DNA of 64,000 nucleotides from Paenibacillus sp. FSL K6-1330 (GCF_037976825.1 NZ_CP150269.1:4911501-4975500); one strand, 5' to 3'; shown: positions 47,290-56,155, counted from the stretch's first letter. Translations and numbers: made by a program. The notes: generated by a model from the letters alone, not told the origin.

Positions 47290-47336
47290 GTTAAGTATAA
47301 ATCATGTCACGTTAAAAAGAAAGGGGGACTTCAGAC

Positions 47337-47371
47337 AAAAAAAATAGCACCTCACCAAAGATGAAGTACTA
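47337..47371 (-). terminator. Terminator of ylbN-rpmF
   Basis: 12-base stem (47345-47356 with 47360-47371, AAA loop on plus) perfect only in minus-strand RNA thanks to three G:U pairs, followed by eight T. 12 bases after the rpmF stop; separates rpmF from the fapR operon. Confidence 0.88.
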
Positions 47372-47383
47372 CTTATTTAAAAA

Positions 47384-47557
47384 TTATTGTTTGATGATCT
47401 CTCTTGCCTTATACGTTCCGCATACTTTACATACGCGATGAGCAAGTTTCAATTCTCCGCATTGCTCGCATTTCACCATGCCTGGCACAGCCAGCTTAAA
47501 ATGAGTACGACGCTTGTCACGACGTGTTTTGGACGTTCTACGTTGAGGTACTGCCAT
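47384..47557 (-). CDS. rpmF: 50S ribosomal protein L32
   Basis: 57 residues, [20 protein letters not shown] then a zinc ribbon with CEQC and CKVC pairs (about residues 30-33 and 43-46) and the tail [23 protein letters not shown] precedes ATG 47557. This is the zinc-binding form; a zinc-free paralogue, if any, is not in the window. Co-transcribed with ylbN as in most Firmicutes. Confidence 0.95.
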   Translation of the reverse strand: MAVPQRRTSKTRRDKRRTHFKLAVPGMVKCEQCGELKLAHRVCKVCGTYKAREIIKQ

Positions 47558-47610
47558 GTTCCCACCTCCTTATCAATTCAACCCGCTGAACACGGGTGCC
47601 AAATCCATCA

Positions 47611-48120
47611 TCATTTAAAGAAGTCCTTCAGTCCGGCTAGCCTAGGATCGATCACTTCCGTATCGCAGTTGCACGTGCTTTCATTCAGGTCCTTGCCGCA
47701 ATTCGGGCAGAGTCCCTTGCAGTCGGCTTTGCACACCGGAGCTAGCGGCAGGTGGAGCAAAAATGCTTCTTCTACATAGGGAGTGAGATCCACACTCTCA
47801 CCTTGCACGTATGTAGTGTCATCATTCTCATCCTGAATCGATTCAGGATCTACCACCGGCTGGAATACTTCATGAAAAGGGATGTGCACATGTTCACTGA
47901 TCGGCCTCAGACAGCGGGAGCAATTCATCTCCAGCTCGCCTTGCAACCTTCCATGAACATCCACCGTACCAGAAATCGATGAGGCTGCTGTCAAATCCAC
48001 GTCTAATGGCTGAACAGCAATAATGTCCTTCCGATCCTTAACGGCATTGCTTACATCCACGGTTTGATGGAACTGTAACGGTTGATCGCTGGTTGTCAAT
48101 TTACGAAATTGAATTAGCAT
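47611..48120 (-). CDS. ylbN: YceD/DUF177 family protein (YlbN)
   Basis: Conserved partner gene of rpmF; homologues are linked to 23S rRNA accumulation. 169 residues from ATG 48120 (MLIQFRKLTTSDQPLQF), GGAG 8 bases upstream; the longer frame to 48222 overlaps the promoter. Two Cys pairs (MNCSRCLRP, and CKADCKGLCPNCGKDLNESTCNC near the C-terminus) suggest metal binding. Confidence 0.92.
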   Translation of the reverse strand: MLIQFRKLTTSDQPLQFHQTVDVSNAVKDRKDIIAVQPLDVDLTAASSISGTVDVHGRLQGELEMNCSRCLRPISEHVHIPFHEVFQPVVDPESIQDENDDTTYVQGESVDLTPYVEEAFLLHLPLAPVCKADCKGLCPNCGKDLNESTCNCDTEVIDPRLAGLKDFFK

Positions 48121-48147
48121 ATCCATCACTCCAAACAAACAAAGATT

Positions 48148-48177
48148 ATTATACCGATTCCCAAAGACTTTTGTCAA
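48148..48177 (-). promoter_or_regulatory. Promoter of ylbN-rpmF
   Basis: Minus strand TTGACA (48172-48177), 18-base spacer, TATAAT (48148-48153): both hexamers perfect, 27 bases before the start codon. Confidence 0.85.
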
Positions 48178-48317
48178 CAGGATAACCCTAAAGAACCATG
48201 ATTGTTCCCCGATATTTCTCACGCTACAACGAGATTATCACCCATATATGGCGATGAGCTTATTGTTGCAGGAACGTCCTGTAATTATGTTATATTCTTA
48301 TCAAGGAGTTGAAACTA

Positions 48318-49553
48318 ATGAAGACGGTTGGCATTGTCGTTGAATATAATCCCTTACATAACGGTCATGTTCTGCATTATCGTAAATCCAAAGAAGTAAC
48401 AGGGGCGGATGCCGTTGTTGCAGTGATGAGCGGTCCTTTTCTCCAACGCGGCGAACCTGCTATTGCAGGCAAACGCGCACGCGCCGAAATGGCCCTTGCC
48501 ATGGGAGTAGATCTGTGCATCGAGCTGCCGGTAACCTATGCCGTGCAGCCTGCAGAATGGTTTGCATACGGTGCGATAGCTATTCTGGAAGCTACCGGGG
48601 TGGTGGACTGTCTTTCCTTCGGATCGGAGAGCGGTACGCTGGAGCAGCTTCTACCGCTGTCCCGTTCGCTTGCCAGCGAATCCGGCGAGCTCCAATCCGA
48701 AATTGAAAGGCATCTCCGGGAAGGCATGAACTTCCCGTCCGCTTACGGTGCTGCCGCTGCAGCCCTATTCGGCGAGTCCGGACAAGCAATTGCCCATTTG
48801 CAAGAGCTGCTCACGCAGCCGAACAATTCCTTGGGCCTGCACTATCTGATTGCCCTCCACCGCCTTGGCAGCCGCATTACACCCTACACCATTCCAAGAG
48901 AAAACGCGCACTACCACGATCCCTTGCCGGGAGACTCGTCCATTGCCAGTGCAACCGCCATCCGTAACATCATTCTTTCACAGGGCTTGGAAGCAGCCAG
49001 ACCCTACATCCCCGAATTCACGCACAACATCATGGAGCGGGAAATGGAAAGCGGACTAGCTCCCGTCCACTGGGAACAGTTTCGTCAGCCGCTGTTTCAA
49101 TCCCTACTCACGCATACACCCGCGCAGCTTGAAGGCTTCCTTGAAGTTACCGAAGGCTTGGAATATCGTGTTCAGCGCATGCTTGCGCAGTTGAAGCAGC
49201 CCACGGTTGGGTCTCTCCTCGAAGCGTTGAAGACCAAACGCTATACCCGCACCAAACTTCAGCGTATGCTCCTGCACATCATGCTCAATCATGACAAGGC
49301 ATCCATGAATCGCGAGGAGCTGGCCAAAGGTCCGGGATATATCAGGGTCCTTGGCTTCAGCGACACAGGGCGTTCCTTGCTGAAACGAATGAAGCAGAGC
49401 GCCTCGCTACCTGTTATCCAGAAGCCGACAACGCTGGAGCATCCTCAGCTGGAGAGGGACCTGATGGCAGCCGCCGTATACGCCAACGGACACCCTAAGC
49501 CGGATATCCGCCATTACTACAGCGATTACCTGCTGCCGCCACTCACCCCTTAG
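48318..49553 (+). CDS. tmcAL: tRNA(Met) cytidine acetate ligase TmcAL (YlbM)
   Basis: Makes N4-acetylcytidine at the elongator tRNA-Met anticodon from acetate and ATP. 411 residues with the nucleotidyltransferase HxGH motif in VVEYNPLHNGHVLHYRKS, VMSGPFLQRGEPA, DLCIELPVTYAVQPAEWFA and LSFGSESG. ATG 48318 is 9 bases from AAGGAG. It runs opposite to its neighbours; its last 11 bases overlap the ylbL 3' end. Confidence 0.93.
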   Translation: MKTVGIVVEYNPLHNGHVLHYRKSKEVTGADAVVAVMSGPFLQRGEPAIAGKRARAEMALAMGVDLCIELPVTYAVQPAEWFAYGAIAILEATGVVDCLSFGSESGTLEQLLPLSRSLASESGELQSEIERHLREGMNFPSAYGAAAAALFGESGQAIAHLQELLTQPNNSLGLHYLIALHRLGSRITPYTIPRENAHYHDPLPGDSSIASATAIRNIILSQGLEAARPYIPEFTHNIMEREMESGLAPVHWEQFRQPLFQSLLTHTPAQLEGFLEVTEGLEYRVQRMLAQLKQPTVGSLLEALKTKRYTRTKLQRMLLHIMLNHDKASMNREELAKGPGYIRVLGFSDTGRSLLKRMKQSASLPVIQKPTTLEHPQLERDLMAAAVYANGHPKPDIRHYYSDYLLPPLTP

Positions 49554-50583
49554 GCGGCAGCTGCTCCAGATAATCTACTGCATCCTGCAGATCGTCAACC
49601 GGGACCAACTTCATATCCGTTTTGATTCGGTCCGCCCGCTTCTTGGCTTCATCGTAATTTTTTTGCGGCACAAAAAAGATATCGGCTTCCTTCCGGTCAG
49701 CCGCCACGATCTTGTGTTTCACGCCGCCAATGGGACCTACGGCGCCTGATTTGTCAATGGTACCCGTTCCCGCTACCCGATAACCTCTGCTTAAATCACC
49801 TTCGGTGAGCTGGTTATAAATTTCAAGGGTAAAAATCAGTCCGGCTGAAGGTCCACCGATATTGGTATCCGCAAAATGAATGGTGTGATCGGGATTCGCC
49901 GGCTCTACGCTTTGCATCGTCGCAATCATGACGCCAAGACCCGGACGCTCCGCCCCGGTCTTCTCATCCTTAATGCTAACAAGCTGAACCTGTTCTTTAA
50001 CGGTTTTCCCCTTGCGTTCAAGCTCCACGGACACCACTTCCCCGATCGTTTTCTCGCTTAACAGGCTGGCAATTTTCTCATTATCCTCTGCCGGCTGCCC
50101 ATCAATCTTGATCAATTTATCGCCAGGCCGGAAATGCTCGGCATTAGCAGATTTTTTGGAGATCGACATCACGAATACATAAGCAGGCTCGATACTGTAG
50201 TCAATACCCGCTTCTTGATAAGCGGCTTCCATTGCAGCGGACTGGGAAGAATTCATGTAATACACTTGTGTGGCTGCATATTCGTCCTTACTCTGATCTC
50301 CCATTTTCTCGGCCTTTTTCACAACCTCCGAATTGGGATTAAACGCAGACATCATTAACAAAACCATATTGGCATAGCTTGCCGACACGGTTGTCATCAT
50401 AAATGTGCCCTCTTCCGCCGGATCGCTCTTCTCGACATTGATCATGGGGCGAACCTCCTCGGCGCTCCCCGGCTGGTATACAAGATAAGGGGTCGGCATA
50501 TAAACGACAACGTACAGCATGACCCCAACCATTAATAAATACAGCGCAATTTTTAAGCCATTCGGTTTTACAGACTTCTTCAT
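49543..50583 (-). CDS. ylbL: PDZ and Lon-type serine protease YlbL, membrane anchored
   Basis: 346 residues from ATG 50583 (GGAGGGAAGG upstream; the longer frame to 50655 is unsupported). One N-terminal TM (ALYLLMVGVMLYVVVYM), a PDZ domain (HFRPGDKLIKIDGQPAEDNE), then a Lon-like proteolytic domain with catalytic Ser in NIGGPSAGLIFTLEI and Lys in GGVKHKIVAADRKEAD. B. subtilis YlbL helps clear the cell-division inhibitor YneA after DNA damage; that role is inferred here. Convergent with and overlapping tmcAL by 11 bases. Confidence 0.92.
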   Translation of the reverse strand: MKKSVKPNGLKIALYLLMVGVMLYVVVYMPTPYLVYQPGSAEEVRPMINVEKSDPAEEGTFMMTTVSASYANMVLLMMSAFNPNSEVVKKAEKMGDQSKDEYAATQVYYMNSSQSAAMEAAYQEAGIDYSIEPAYVFVMSISKKSANAEHFRPGDKLIKIDGQPAEDNEKIASLLSEKTIGEVVSVELERKGKTVKEQVQLVSIKDEKTGAERPGLGVMIATMQSVEPANPDHTIHFADTNIGGPSAGLIFTLEIYNQLTEGDLSRGYRVAGTGTIDKSGAVGPIGGVKHKIVAADRKEADIFFVPQKNYDEAKKRADRIKTDMKLVPVDDLQDAVDYLEQLPPKG

Positions 50584-50696
50584 GTAGTTTCCTTCCCTCC
50601 GCCTTATATATCCAGCCTTCCACCAAGTTTGGTCTGACGGTTGTCTCCTTTGCATAAAGTTGTACTAGCCATGTTTACGCTGAAAGGAGATTCCTT

Positions 50697-51929
50697 ATGA
50701 ATAAAGACAACGCCGTCAAGTCATCAAACGGGCTGTGGAACACCATCCTGCTGGGTGCTGCCGCTTTCCTGCTTGTACTGGCTGTCGTCAGCGCGCCCGA
50801 ACCTGCCTTCCAAGCCACCCTGCAAGCACTTAAGCTATGGTGGAATATCGTATTTCCCGCTTTGCTGCCGTTTCTCGTTCTGCTGGAAATACTCATCGCC
50901 TATGGCTGGGCCCATGGAGTTGGCGTACTGCTGGACCCTTTGATGAAAAAAACATTCAAACTTCCCGGTGCTGGCGGCTGGGTTCTTATAACAGGAATGA
51001 CAGCCGGGTTCCCGGCAGGAGCGCAGGCCGCCTCCGGAATGTATAGACAAGGCGAGCTTCGTGCCGATGAGGCCGGAAGGCTCGCCGCTTTATCCCACTT
51101 CTGCAATCCAATGACCATTCTCGTTGTCATCGGAACTGGTCTGCTTCATCAACCGGAAACTGGTTATCTGCTGCTGATCGTTCATTGGATTTCCGGACTG
51201 CTGGCCGCTTGGATATTCGGGTTTTTCCATAAACCGGCTTCCTCAGAAGGAACACGGCAGTTTACAGCATCGTTAAATAAAGTCCGATCAAGCAAATTTA
51301 CCCAACGTCCCCTTTTAAAAAGGGCAGCGACTGCTGCTCTGGAGGCCCATCAGCGGGATGGACGGAGCTTTGGCAAGTTACTGGGCGACTCCGTTACCCG
51401 TTCGGTTCAAACCTTAATGATGACAGGCGGCTTTATCTTGTTCTTCGCCGTCCTGACAAGAGTATTGACCGGTCACCTGCTGCCGCAGCTTCCGCCCTAT
51501 CTTGTATCTGGACTATTGGAGGCCCATCTGGCAGCCCAATCCATCAGCTCATCGGCATTCCAAGCAGGCATATTGCAGCTGGCTGTACTGTCCGCCGCAC
51601 TGGCATGGAGCGGAATCAGCGCTCAGCTGCAAAGCCTGTCGCTGATGCAGGAGACCGGTCTCTCTTGGCGTTACTTTATGGTGAAGCGAGCCTTGCATTC
51701 GGTGCTCGCCTTTGCGATTACACTGGCCATGTGGAAACCGTTCAGCGCCCTATCAGCAGGCATCGTACCAGCCTTCCGAACGGAACCACTGGATCACGCC
51801 AACGCGGATCAGCACTTCAACTTTTGGAGCGGATTGCCTTCATTCTTGCAGGTTCAAGGCGTAATCTGCTTATTATTGATAGCGGCGTTCTGGCTGTGTT
51901 CCCGTCTTATTGACCGTTATCGCCACTAA
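50697..51929 (+). CDS. ylbJ: Sporulation integral membrane protein YlbJ
   Basis: 410-residue polytopic membrane protein with nucleoside-recognition (Gate) domains (PALLPFLVLLEILIAYG, GMTAGFPAGAQAASGMY, LSHFCNPMTILVVIGTGLL), needed for spore cortex formation in Bacillus, in the mother cell. AAAGGAGA precedes ATG 50697. Its last 23 bases overlap the 3' end of coaD on the other strand, and no terminator is seen until the tandem pair at 53.3 kb, so its mRNA may run antisense to coaD-rsmD. Confidence 0.9.
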   Translation: MNKDNAVKSSNGLWNTILLGAAAFLLVLAVVSAPEPAFQATLQALKLWWNIVFPALLPFLVLLEILIAYGWAHGVGVLLDPLMKKTFKLPGAGGWVLITGMTAGFPAGAQAASGMYRQGELRADEAGRLAALSHFCNPMTILVVIGTGLLHQPETGYLLLIVHWISGLLAAWIFGFFHKPASSEGTRQFTASLNKVRSSKFTQRPLLKRAATAALEAHQRDGRSFGKLLGDSVTRSVQTLMMTGGFILFFAVLTRVLTGHLLPQLPPYLVSGLLEAHLAAQSISSSAFQAGILQLAVLSAALAWSGISAQLQSLSLMQETGLSWRYFMVKRALHSVLAFAITLAMWKPFSALSAGIVPAFRTEPLDHANADQHFNFWSGLPSFLQVQGVICLLLIAAFWLCSRLIDRYRH

Positions 51930-52422
51930 ATTTACGGCGCATCGCGGCATGGACCTCGGGGCTGACCAGATCCGTTGTATCTCCATTAAAATGCGCGATT
52001 TCCTTAACAAGACTTGAGCTCAGGAACGAATATTTCGGGTGTGTCATCATAAAGATCGTCTCCGCATCCGGATTCAACTTATGATTGGTGGATGCTAGTT
52101 GAAGTTCATATTCAAAGTCGGTCACCGTGCGGATCCCCCGTACAATGACCTGGGCATTCTTCTGGCGGATATAATTCGCCAGAAGGTCACGGAAGCTGTC
52201 GATTTCCACATTCGGAAGATGTGCTGTTTCCTGTCTCAAGAGGTCCTTGCGCTCTTCAATCGTGAACAGCGGGTTCTTGCTTAGATTATTCAACACGGCC
52301 ACAATCAGCAGATCAAACTGCTTGGAAGCGCGTGTGATAATATCCATATGTCCCATGGTGACCGGATCAAAACTTCCCGGGTATACGGCAACACGGTATG
52401 TACTAGTATTCTCATTTCTCAT
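51907..52422 (-). CDS. coaD: Phosphopantetheine adenylyltransferase
   Basis: Penultimate step of coenzyme A synthesis. 171 residues from ATG 52422, GGAGG 9 bases upstream; the longer frame to 52536 lies inside rsmD. Motifs AVYPGSFDPVTMGHMDIITR with the T/HxGH site, RGIRTVTDFEYELQLA, and YSFLSSSLVKEIAHFNGD. Overlaps rsmD by 11 bases and ylbJ (other strand) by 23. Confidence 0.96.
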   Translation of the reverse strand: MRNENTSTYRVAVYPGSFDPVTMGHMDIITRASKQFDLLIVAVLNNLSKNPLFTIEERKDLLRQETAHLPNVEIDSFRDLLANYIRQKNAQVIVRGIRTVTDFEYELQLASTNHKLNPDAETIFMMTHPKYSFLSSSLVKEIAHFNGDTTDLVSPEVHAAMRRKFSGDNGQ

Positions 52423-53038
52423 CCTGTAATTCCTCCTCATCAAGCTCTGACGCTTGATCTTGCGCTGTGTCGTAACGGTATATCGATATGGCGGCTTCTC
52501 CGTACTTCGCAGTCCGGAAACAACAAAAGTCACCAAATTTCTCAGGATAATTGTAGCTTGATTCGTATTCCAATACCACCACAGCTGAATCTTGCAGCAA
52601 ACCTCGCTCTGCCATGTCCAGCATCAGCTCATCACCATTCTTAAACCTGTATGGCGGGTCCAAAAAGACCAGATCGAAGCTGTAGCCGCGCTTTTCTAGC
52701 GCTTTTAGCGCTCGTGCCGCATCATTGCGGTACACCTCGGCGCCTTCTTCAAGCCTGGTTGCCTTCAAATTATCCTTGATCGTACTGATGCTCTTCGGCT
52801 CCACATCAATAAAAACAGCACGTTCCATCCCCCGGCTTAATGCCTCAATGCCAAGGCCTCCCGTGCCTGCGAACAGGTCAAGCAGGACGCCCCCCTCAAA
52901 GTAAGGACCGATCATACTGAATATGGATTCTTTCACTTTATCCGTCGTCGGACGGGTGCTTGTACCAGGCACACTTTTGAGCGGCCGGCCCTTTGCACTT
53001 CCGGATACTACTCTCACTGCTTCATTCACCCGTTTCAT
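52412..53038 (-). CDS. rsmD: 16S rRNA (guanine-966-N2)-methyltransferase RsmD (YlbH)
   Basis: 208 residues. VRVVSGSAKGRPLKSVPG, RPTTDKVKESIFSMI, SAM-binding LLDLFAGTGGLGIEALSRG and catalytic LVFLDPPYRFKNGDE. ATG 53038 has no clear ribosome site; a GTG seven codons in (RVVSGSAKGR, equal to the B. subtilis start) is an alternative. First gene of rsmD-coaD. Confidence 0.94.
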   Translation of the reverse strand: MKRVNEAVRVVSGSAKGRPLKSVPGTSTRPTTDKVKESIFSMIGPYFEGGVLLDLFAGTGGLGIEALSRGMERAVFIDVEPKSISTIKDNLKATRLEEGAEVYRNDAARALKALEKRGYSFDLVFLDPPYRFKNGDELMLDMAERGLLQDSAVVVLEYESSYNYPEKFGDFCCFRTAKYGEAAISIYRYDTAQDQASELDEEELQDEK

Positions 53039-53291
53039 TATCTATAAATTCATTGCCAAGACAACGCCATTGACAGTAATTATCGTAACACAATCATCCC
53101 ATATATGAAAAACGAAACATAACGTCTCTCCATTTTTTTTCAAAGTCAGGTATATTTCTACCGCAGCCGGGCATCCTTGAAATATCGACATCAATGAATG
53201 TCGTAGACAACCGCGGAGAAGACTTACGTTTCCCCATAAGCTCTTCGTCCGGTTTCTCCTCTCCCATGAGGGAATCTCTTCGGAGGTTCCC
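53039..53291. other. Non-coding stretch between rsmD and tandem terminators
   Basis: No supported gene. Plus-strand RNA from here could form several stems (cgacat/atgtcg near 53184-53201; gggaa/ttccc near 53270-53291). A TTGACA occurs on the plus strand at 53070-53075 but without a matching -10. A minus-strand frame across it (90 codons) has no ribosome site or family resemblance. It directly precedes two plus-strand terminators that end no known gene. Confidence 0.5.
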
Positions 53292-53344
53292 GAACTAAAT
53301 CCCTGTAACGGCAATGTCTATTACAGGGATTTAGTTCTTTTTTT
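53292..53344 (+). terminator. First of two tandem plus-strand terminators
   Basis: Perfect 17-base stem gaactaaatccctgtaa (53292-53308) / ttacagggatttagttc (53321-53337), 12-base loop, seven T. No plus-strand gene lies directly upstream; the nearest is ylbJ, 1.36 kb away. Confidence 0.9.
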
Positions 53345-53350
53345 ATGTTG

Positions 53351-53379
53351 AGCCGCTCACCTCGTTGAGCGGCTTTTTT
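53351..53379 (+). terminator. Second of two tandem plus-strand terminators
   Basis: agccgctca (53351-53359) / tgagcggct (53366-53374) with six T after it, only 6 bases beyond the first terminator's T-run. Confidence 0.88.
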
Positions 53380-53494
53380 CCATATCAATCCTCACCTTCT
53401 AGTCAGACGGTTCACCTAACCTTATATGAAAAGCATAACCAATCCCTCTCAGCCAACGTTCTAACGATAAAGGGCATGATGGGAGGAACACGTG

Positions 53495-53701
53495 ATGAAC
53501 CTGTTTTTATATGCAGGATTGGCTTGCTTGTTGATTGCAGCGCTTCTATCCGGAGCGTTTATTACGGGATACCAACAAAGAGCCAACTTCTATGCTGAAT
53601 CCAAGGACGACCGCGCATCCAGAGAGAGAGTAGCCAACTGGTTCTTATTAGCCGGTTTCGTATTTCTTGCGGTCGCCGGCATTGTGTATTTGTTCCGCTA
53701 A
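53495..53701 (+). CDS. DUF5316-like two-helix membrane protein
   Basis: 68 residues; ATG 53495 lies 8 bases from GGGAGG (a GTG one codon earlier is too close). Two TM helices (LFLYAGLACLLIAALLSGAF and WFLLAGFVFLAVAGIVYLF) joined by a conserved-looking cytoplasmic-type loop GYQQRANFYAESKDDRASRERV. The SG..QQRANF..E..DR pattern recalls DUF5316 of Bacillales; assigned by eye. Function unknown. Confidence 0.65.
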   Translation: MNLFLYAGLACLLIAALLSGAFITGYQQRANFYAESKDDRASRERVANWFLLAGFVFLAVAGIVYLFR

Positions 53702-54094
53702 GTTGGCACTTTGAACATTTACTTGCTCCCCGCAGCGCAGAATAAAAGCACAGAAGCACCGTTCAGGAAATTCGCCAAAATCGAAACGATGAAGAATGAT
53801 TTATACGAGGCTTTATTGATATTGAGGGGGAACCGATATTACTTAATCAGGTTTCTGCTACCGATGATCCCCTTGGCAATCCCCTTAACTTAACACCGTT
53901 AGGCCGACGCAGTTCATCATACAATCGCGAGCTTAACTGGCAAGACGCCCCCGGATATCCGGCGAGCGTTTTTTTGTTCCCCTCTTTAAGGTCATAACGC
54001 CACGCAACCTTTGCAGGAATAACACCGATTTTGTCGAATCAATAAATCTGTTTGAAAAATATTCCTAATGTTACAGTGAAGAGAGGTCATGTAA
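53702..54094. other. Intergenic region after the DUF5316-like gene
   Basis: 393 bases. A plus-strand terminator lies at 53944-53975. A 60-codon plus-strand frame (53711-53893) has no ribosome site and was not accepted. The promoter of the secreted protein gene at 54095 should lie in 53980-54075, but no good hexamers were found. Confidence 0.5.
53944..53975 (+). terminator. Plus-strand terminator
   Basis: acgc (53944-53947) / gcgt (53966-53969) closing around the palindrome ccggatatccgg, followed by seven T. Probably ends the DUF5316-like transcript. Confidence 0.6.
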
Positions 54095-56068
54095 TTGAGA
54101 AGAACGTTGTATGTTCTCGTATTGTTCAGCATGCTGGTGGGACTTGGCTTTGCGGGCACGACGCACGGGATCGCTGCTGCCGAAGAGTCCAGGCTCCAGA
54201 TCAGCGATATTGCGGGAAGAAACACCTACCTGATGAGCGATGGCTCCATGTGGTCCCTGATTGACGGACGACATGCCATACGGACGCCGGGTAAAGTTGC
54301 AGCCATCAGCGGTTATGAATACGAAGGCATTGGTATGACGCAGGATGGGCGATTAGTGGAATGGGATATCGGCAAGGGACCCCAGGTCGTTCCGGGAACA
54401 AGCGGCGTGAAGCAGATAGCGGGTTACTACTGGCTGAAGTCAGACGGTACCGTATGGGGCGGCTCGGAAAAAGCAAAAAACCTCAGCGGCATTTTGCTCA
54501 TCGCCAATGCCGATCAAGAATTTGCCGCCTTGTCCTCCAACGGGGAGCTGTTACTGCAGGATAACTACAAAAATGGACAATTCAAGAAGCTCGGCATCGT
54601 GGAAAACCCTTCAGGGGTTAAATCCATGACGGTTCACAGCGGGCGTGTAGCCCTTTTGCGTGACAACGGTGACGTGGTTGTATACGAAACGTCCAACTTT
54701 GACGATAACGGGCGCATCATACCAGTTACCGTCGCTCAGAATGCAGCTCATATCGTTTATGCTTCCAATGAGCCGACGGATCTTCTGATTGTGACGCTCC
54801 AAGACGGAACCGTATGGACAACCGGAGTGTATAAAGACCGCTGGAAGCTCAAGGAGCAGGTCTCCGGACTGAGCGGGATCGTAAAAACCTCCATTTACGG
54901 AAATGCAAAGGATCTATCGGAGGGATTCTATGCGCAGCGCTCTGACGGAAGCTGGATCCATCACCAGGATGGACAGAACAAATCGGTTGATGTGCCTGTC
55001 GTTAAGGCCGTATCGGTTTCGGTATCCGATGCCAAGCCTTATGTAGGGGATGTCCTGGAAGTCAGTATCCAGGAGACTTACACGAACGGGGCCAAGATCA
55101 AAGTACCGATTAAAGATGCCCAGATCGATATAGAGAAGCCTTATTTGATGAACATGCAGAAGAATGGAACCCTTAAGTCTGCGGGCGTTGGCAAGACACA
55201 GATTACGGTAACCTCGGGTGGTCTGTCCAAATCGATAACGGTATCGTCCAGCCTGCGCAACAATTTGAAATATGCAAAACAGATCAACGGGAATATCATG
55301 GTGCCGGCGAAATCCGTCATTCAGGCACTGGGCGGCGCCTACTCGACCAAAAACGGAGCCGTGGAGGCCAAGTTCGAAGAGACCGTGCTCTCGCTTACAG
55401 CAGGCAGCAACCAGGCCAAGCTGAATGATAGTCCGCTGCGCCTAAAAGCAGCACCGATCAAAGACAAAGGCGAGCTGCTGATTCCGGCCGCCGTGTTATC
55501 CGATGTTCTGGGTGCGAAAATCAGCTGGGATACCAAGTGGAAACAAGCGAATATCTCCTTCGGAAGCGATGCAGAGATGACTATTGTCTCTAACGAAACG
55601 GCTGGCTTGATCAAAAAAGCCATGCAAGGCAGCTTGGTTAAATTCATCGGCCGAACGTATTGGGTGAATGATTTCGAAGACCTGGAACGCTTCTCGAAAT
55701 TATCGGTAACCGACATTTTGCCGGACGACAAAGGCGAATTCAACGTGATCTTCAAAACGGCATCAGGAAAAACAGTGAAAAGCTATCCTATGCGCTCTTC
55801 GGAAGTGCTGCAGCTGTTTGCAGACCGTTCTTCTTTATTAAATTACGATCCTTATCAAAAATACAAATGGTCCGCATCGGTCTGGAAACAGATTAAAGCA
55901 GGCCAGGTTTCCCTCGGCATGACAAAAGAACAGGTGCAGCTTTCATGGGGGAACCCGGCAGCCAAGGACATTACCACTGGCGGCGGTAAAACCATTGAAA
56001 CCTGGGGGTACTCGAATTTCGATATCGTATCTTTCGTAAACGGTAAAGTTATACTGATTATGATGTAA
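54095..56068 (+). CDS. Secreted copper-amine-oxidase-N domain protein with RCC1-like repeats
   Basis: 657 residues. TTG 54095 is 8 bases from AGAGAGG. Signal peptide about 1-29 (LYVLVLFSMLVGLGFAGTTHGIAAAEE). Residues 35-300 contain RCC1-like strands (LMSDGSMWSLIDG, GMTQDGRLVEWD, WLKSDGTVWGG, VTLQDGTVWTTG). About 300-390 is a Big-like beta domain, about 395-490 a copper amine oxidase N-terminal (stalk) domain (VPAKSVIQALGGAYST, LIPAAVLSDVLGAKISWD), then a C-terminal segment with GMTKEQVQLSWGNPA similar to SmpA/OmlA-type motifs. Common Paenibacillus surface architecture; no enzyme activity is implied. Confidence 0.85.
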   Translation: MRRTLYVLVLFSMLVGLGFAGTTHGIAAAEESRLQISDIAGRNTYLMSDGSMWSLIDGRHAIRTPGKVAAISGYEYEGIGMTQDGRLVEWDIGKGPQVVPGTSGVKQIAGYYWLKSDGTVWGGSEKAKNLSGILLIANADQEFAALSSNGELLLQDNYKNGQFKKLGIVENPSGVKSMTVHSGRVALLRDNGDVVVYETSNFDDNGRIIPVTVAQNAAHIVYASNEPTDLLIVTLQDGTVWTTGVYKDRWKLKEQVSGLSGIVKTSIYGNAKDLSEGFYAQRSDGSWIHHQDGQNKSVDVPVVKAVSVSVSDAKPYVGDVLEVSIQETYTNGAKIKVPIKDAQIDIEKPYLMNMQKNGTLKSAGVGKTQITVTSGGLSKSITVSSSLRNNLKYAKQINGNIMVPAKSVIQALGGAYSTKNGAVEAKFEETVLSLTAGSNQAKLNDSPLRLKAAPIKDKGELLIPAAVLSDVLGAKISWDTKWKQANISFGSDAEMTIVSNETAGLIKKAMQGSLVKFIGRTYWVNDFEDLERFSKLSVTDILPDDKGEFNVIFKTASGKTVKSYPMRSSEVLQLFADRSSLLNYDPYQKYKWSASVWKQIKAGQVSLGMTKEQVQLSWGNPAAKDITTGGGKTIETWGYSNFDIVSFVNGKVILIMM

Positions 56069-56123
56069 CATGAGTAACAGGCCGGGGCCAGACCTCTGAC
56101 CGGATAATATTCGTTCTCCCAAG

Positions 56124-56155
56124 AACAGACCGCTCTTCTCGAGCGGTCTGTTTTT
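56124..56155 (+). terminator. Terminator of the secreted protein gene
   Basis: aacagaccgctc (56124-56135) / gagcggtctgtt (56141-56152), loop TTCTC, then a five-base T-run, 55 bases after the stop. Confidence 0.88.

Noticed and set aside
53042..53314. 90-codon minus-strand frame upstream of rsmD
   Set aside because: It runs through a strong terminator arm, has no ribosome site or family resemblance, and its composition is atypical.
53711..53893. 60-codon plus-strand frame after the DUF5316-like gene
   Set aside because: No ribosome site; the sequence does not look like a membrane or soluble domain of known type.
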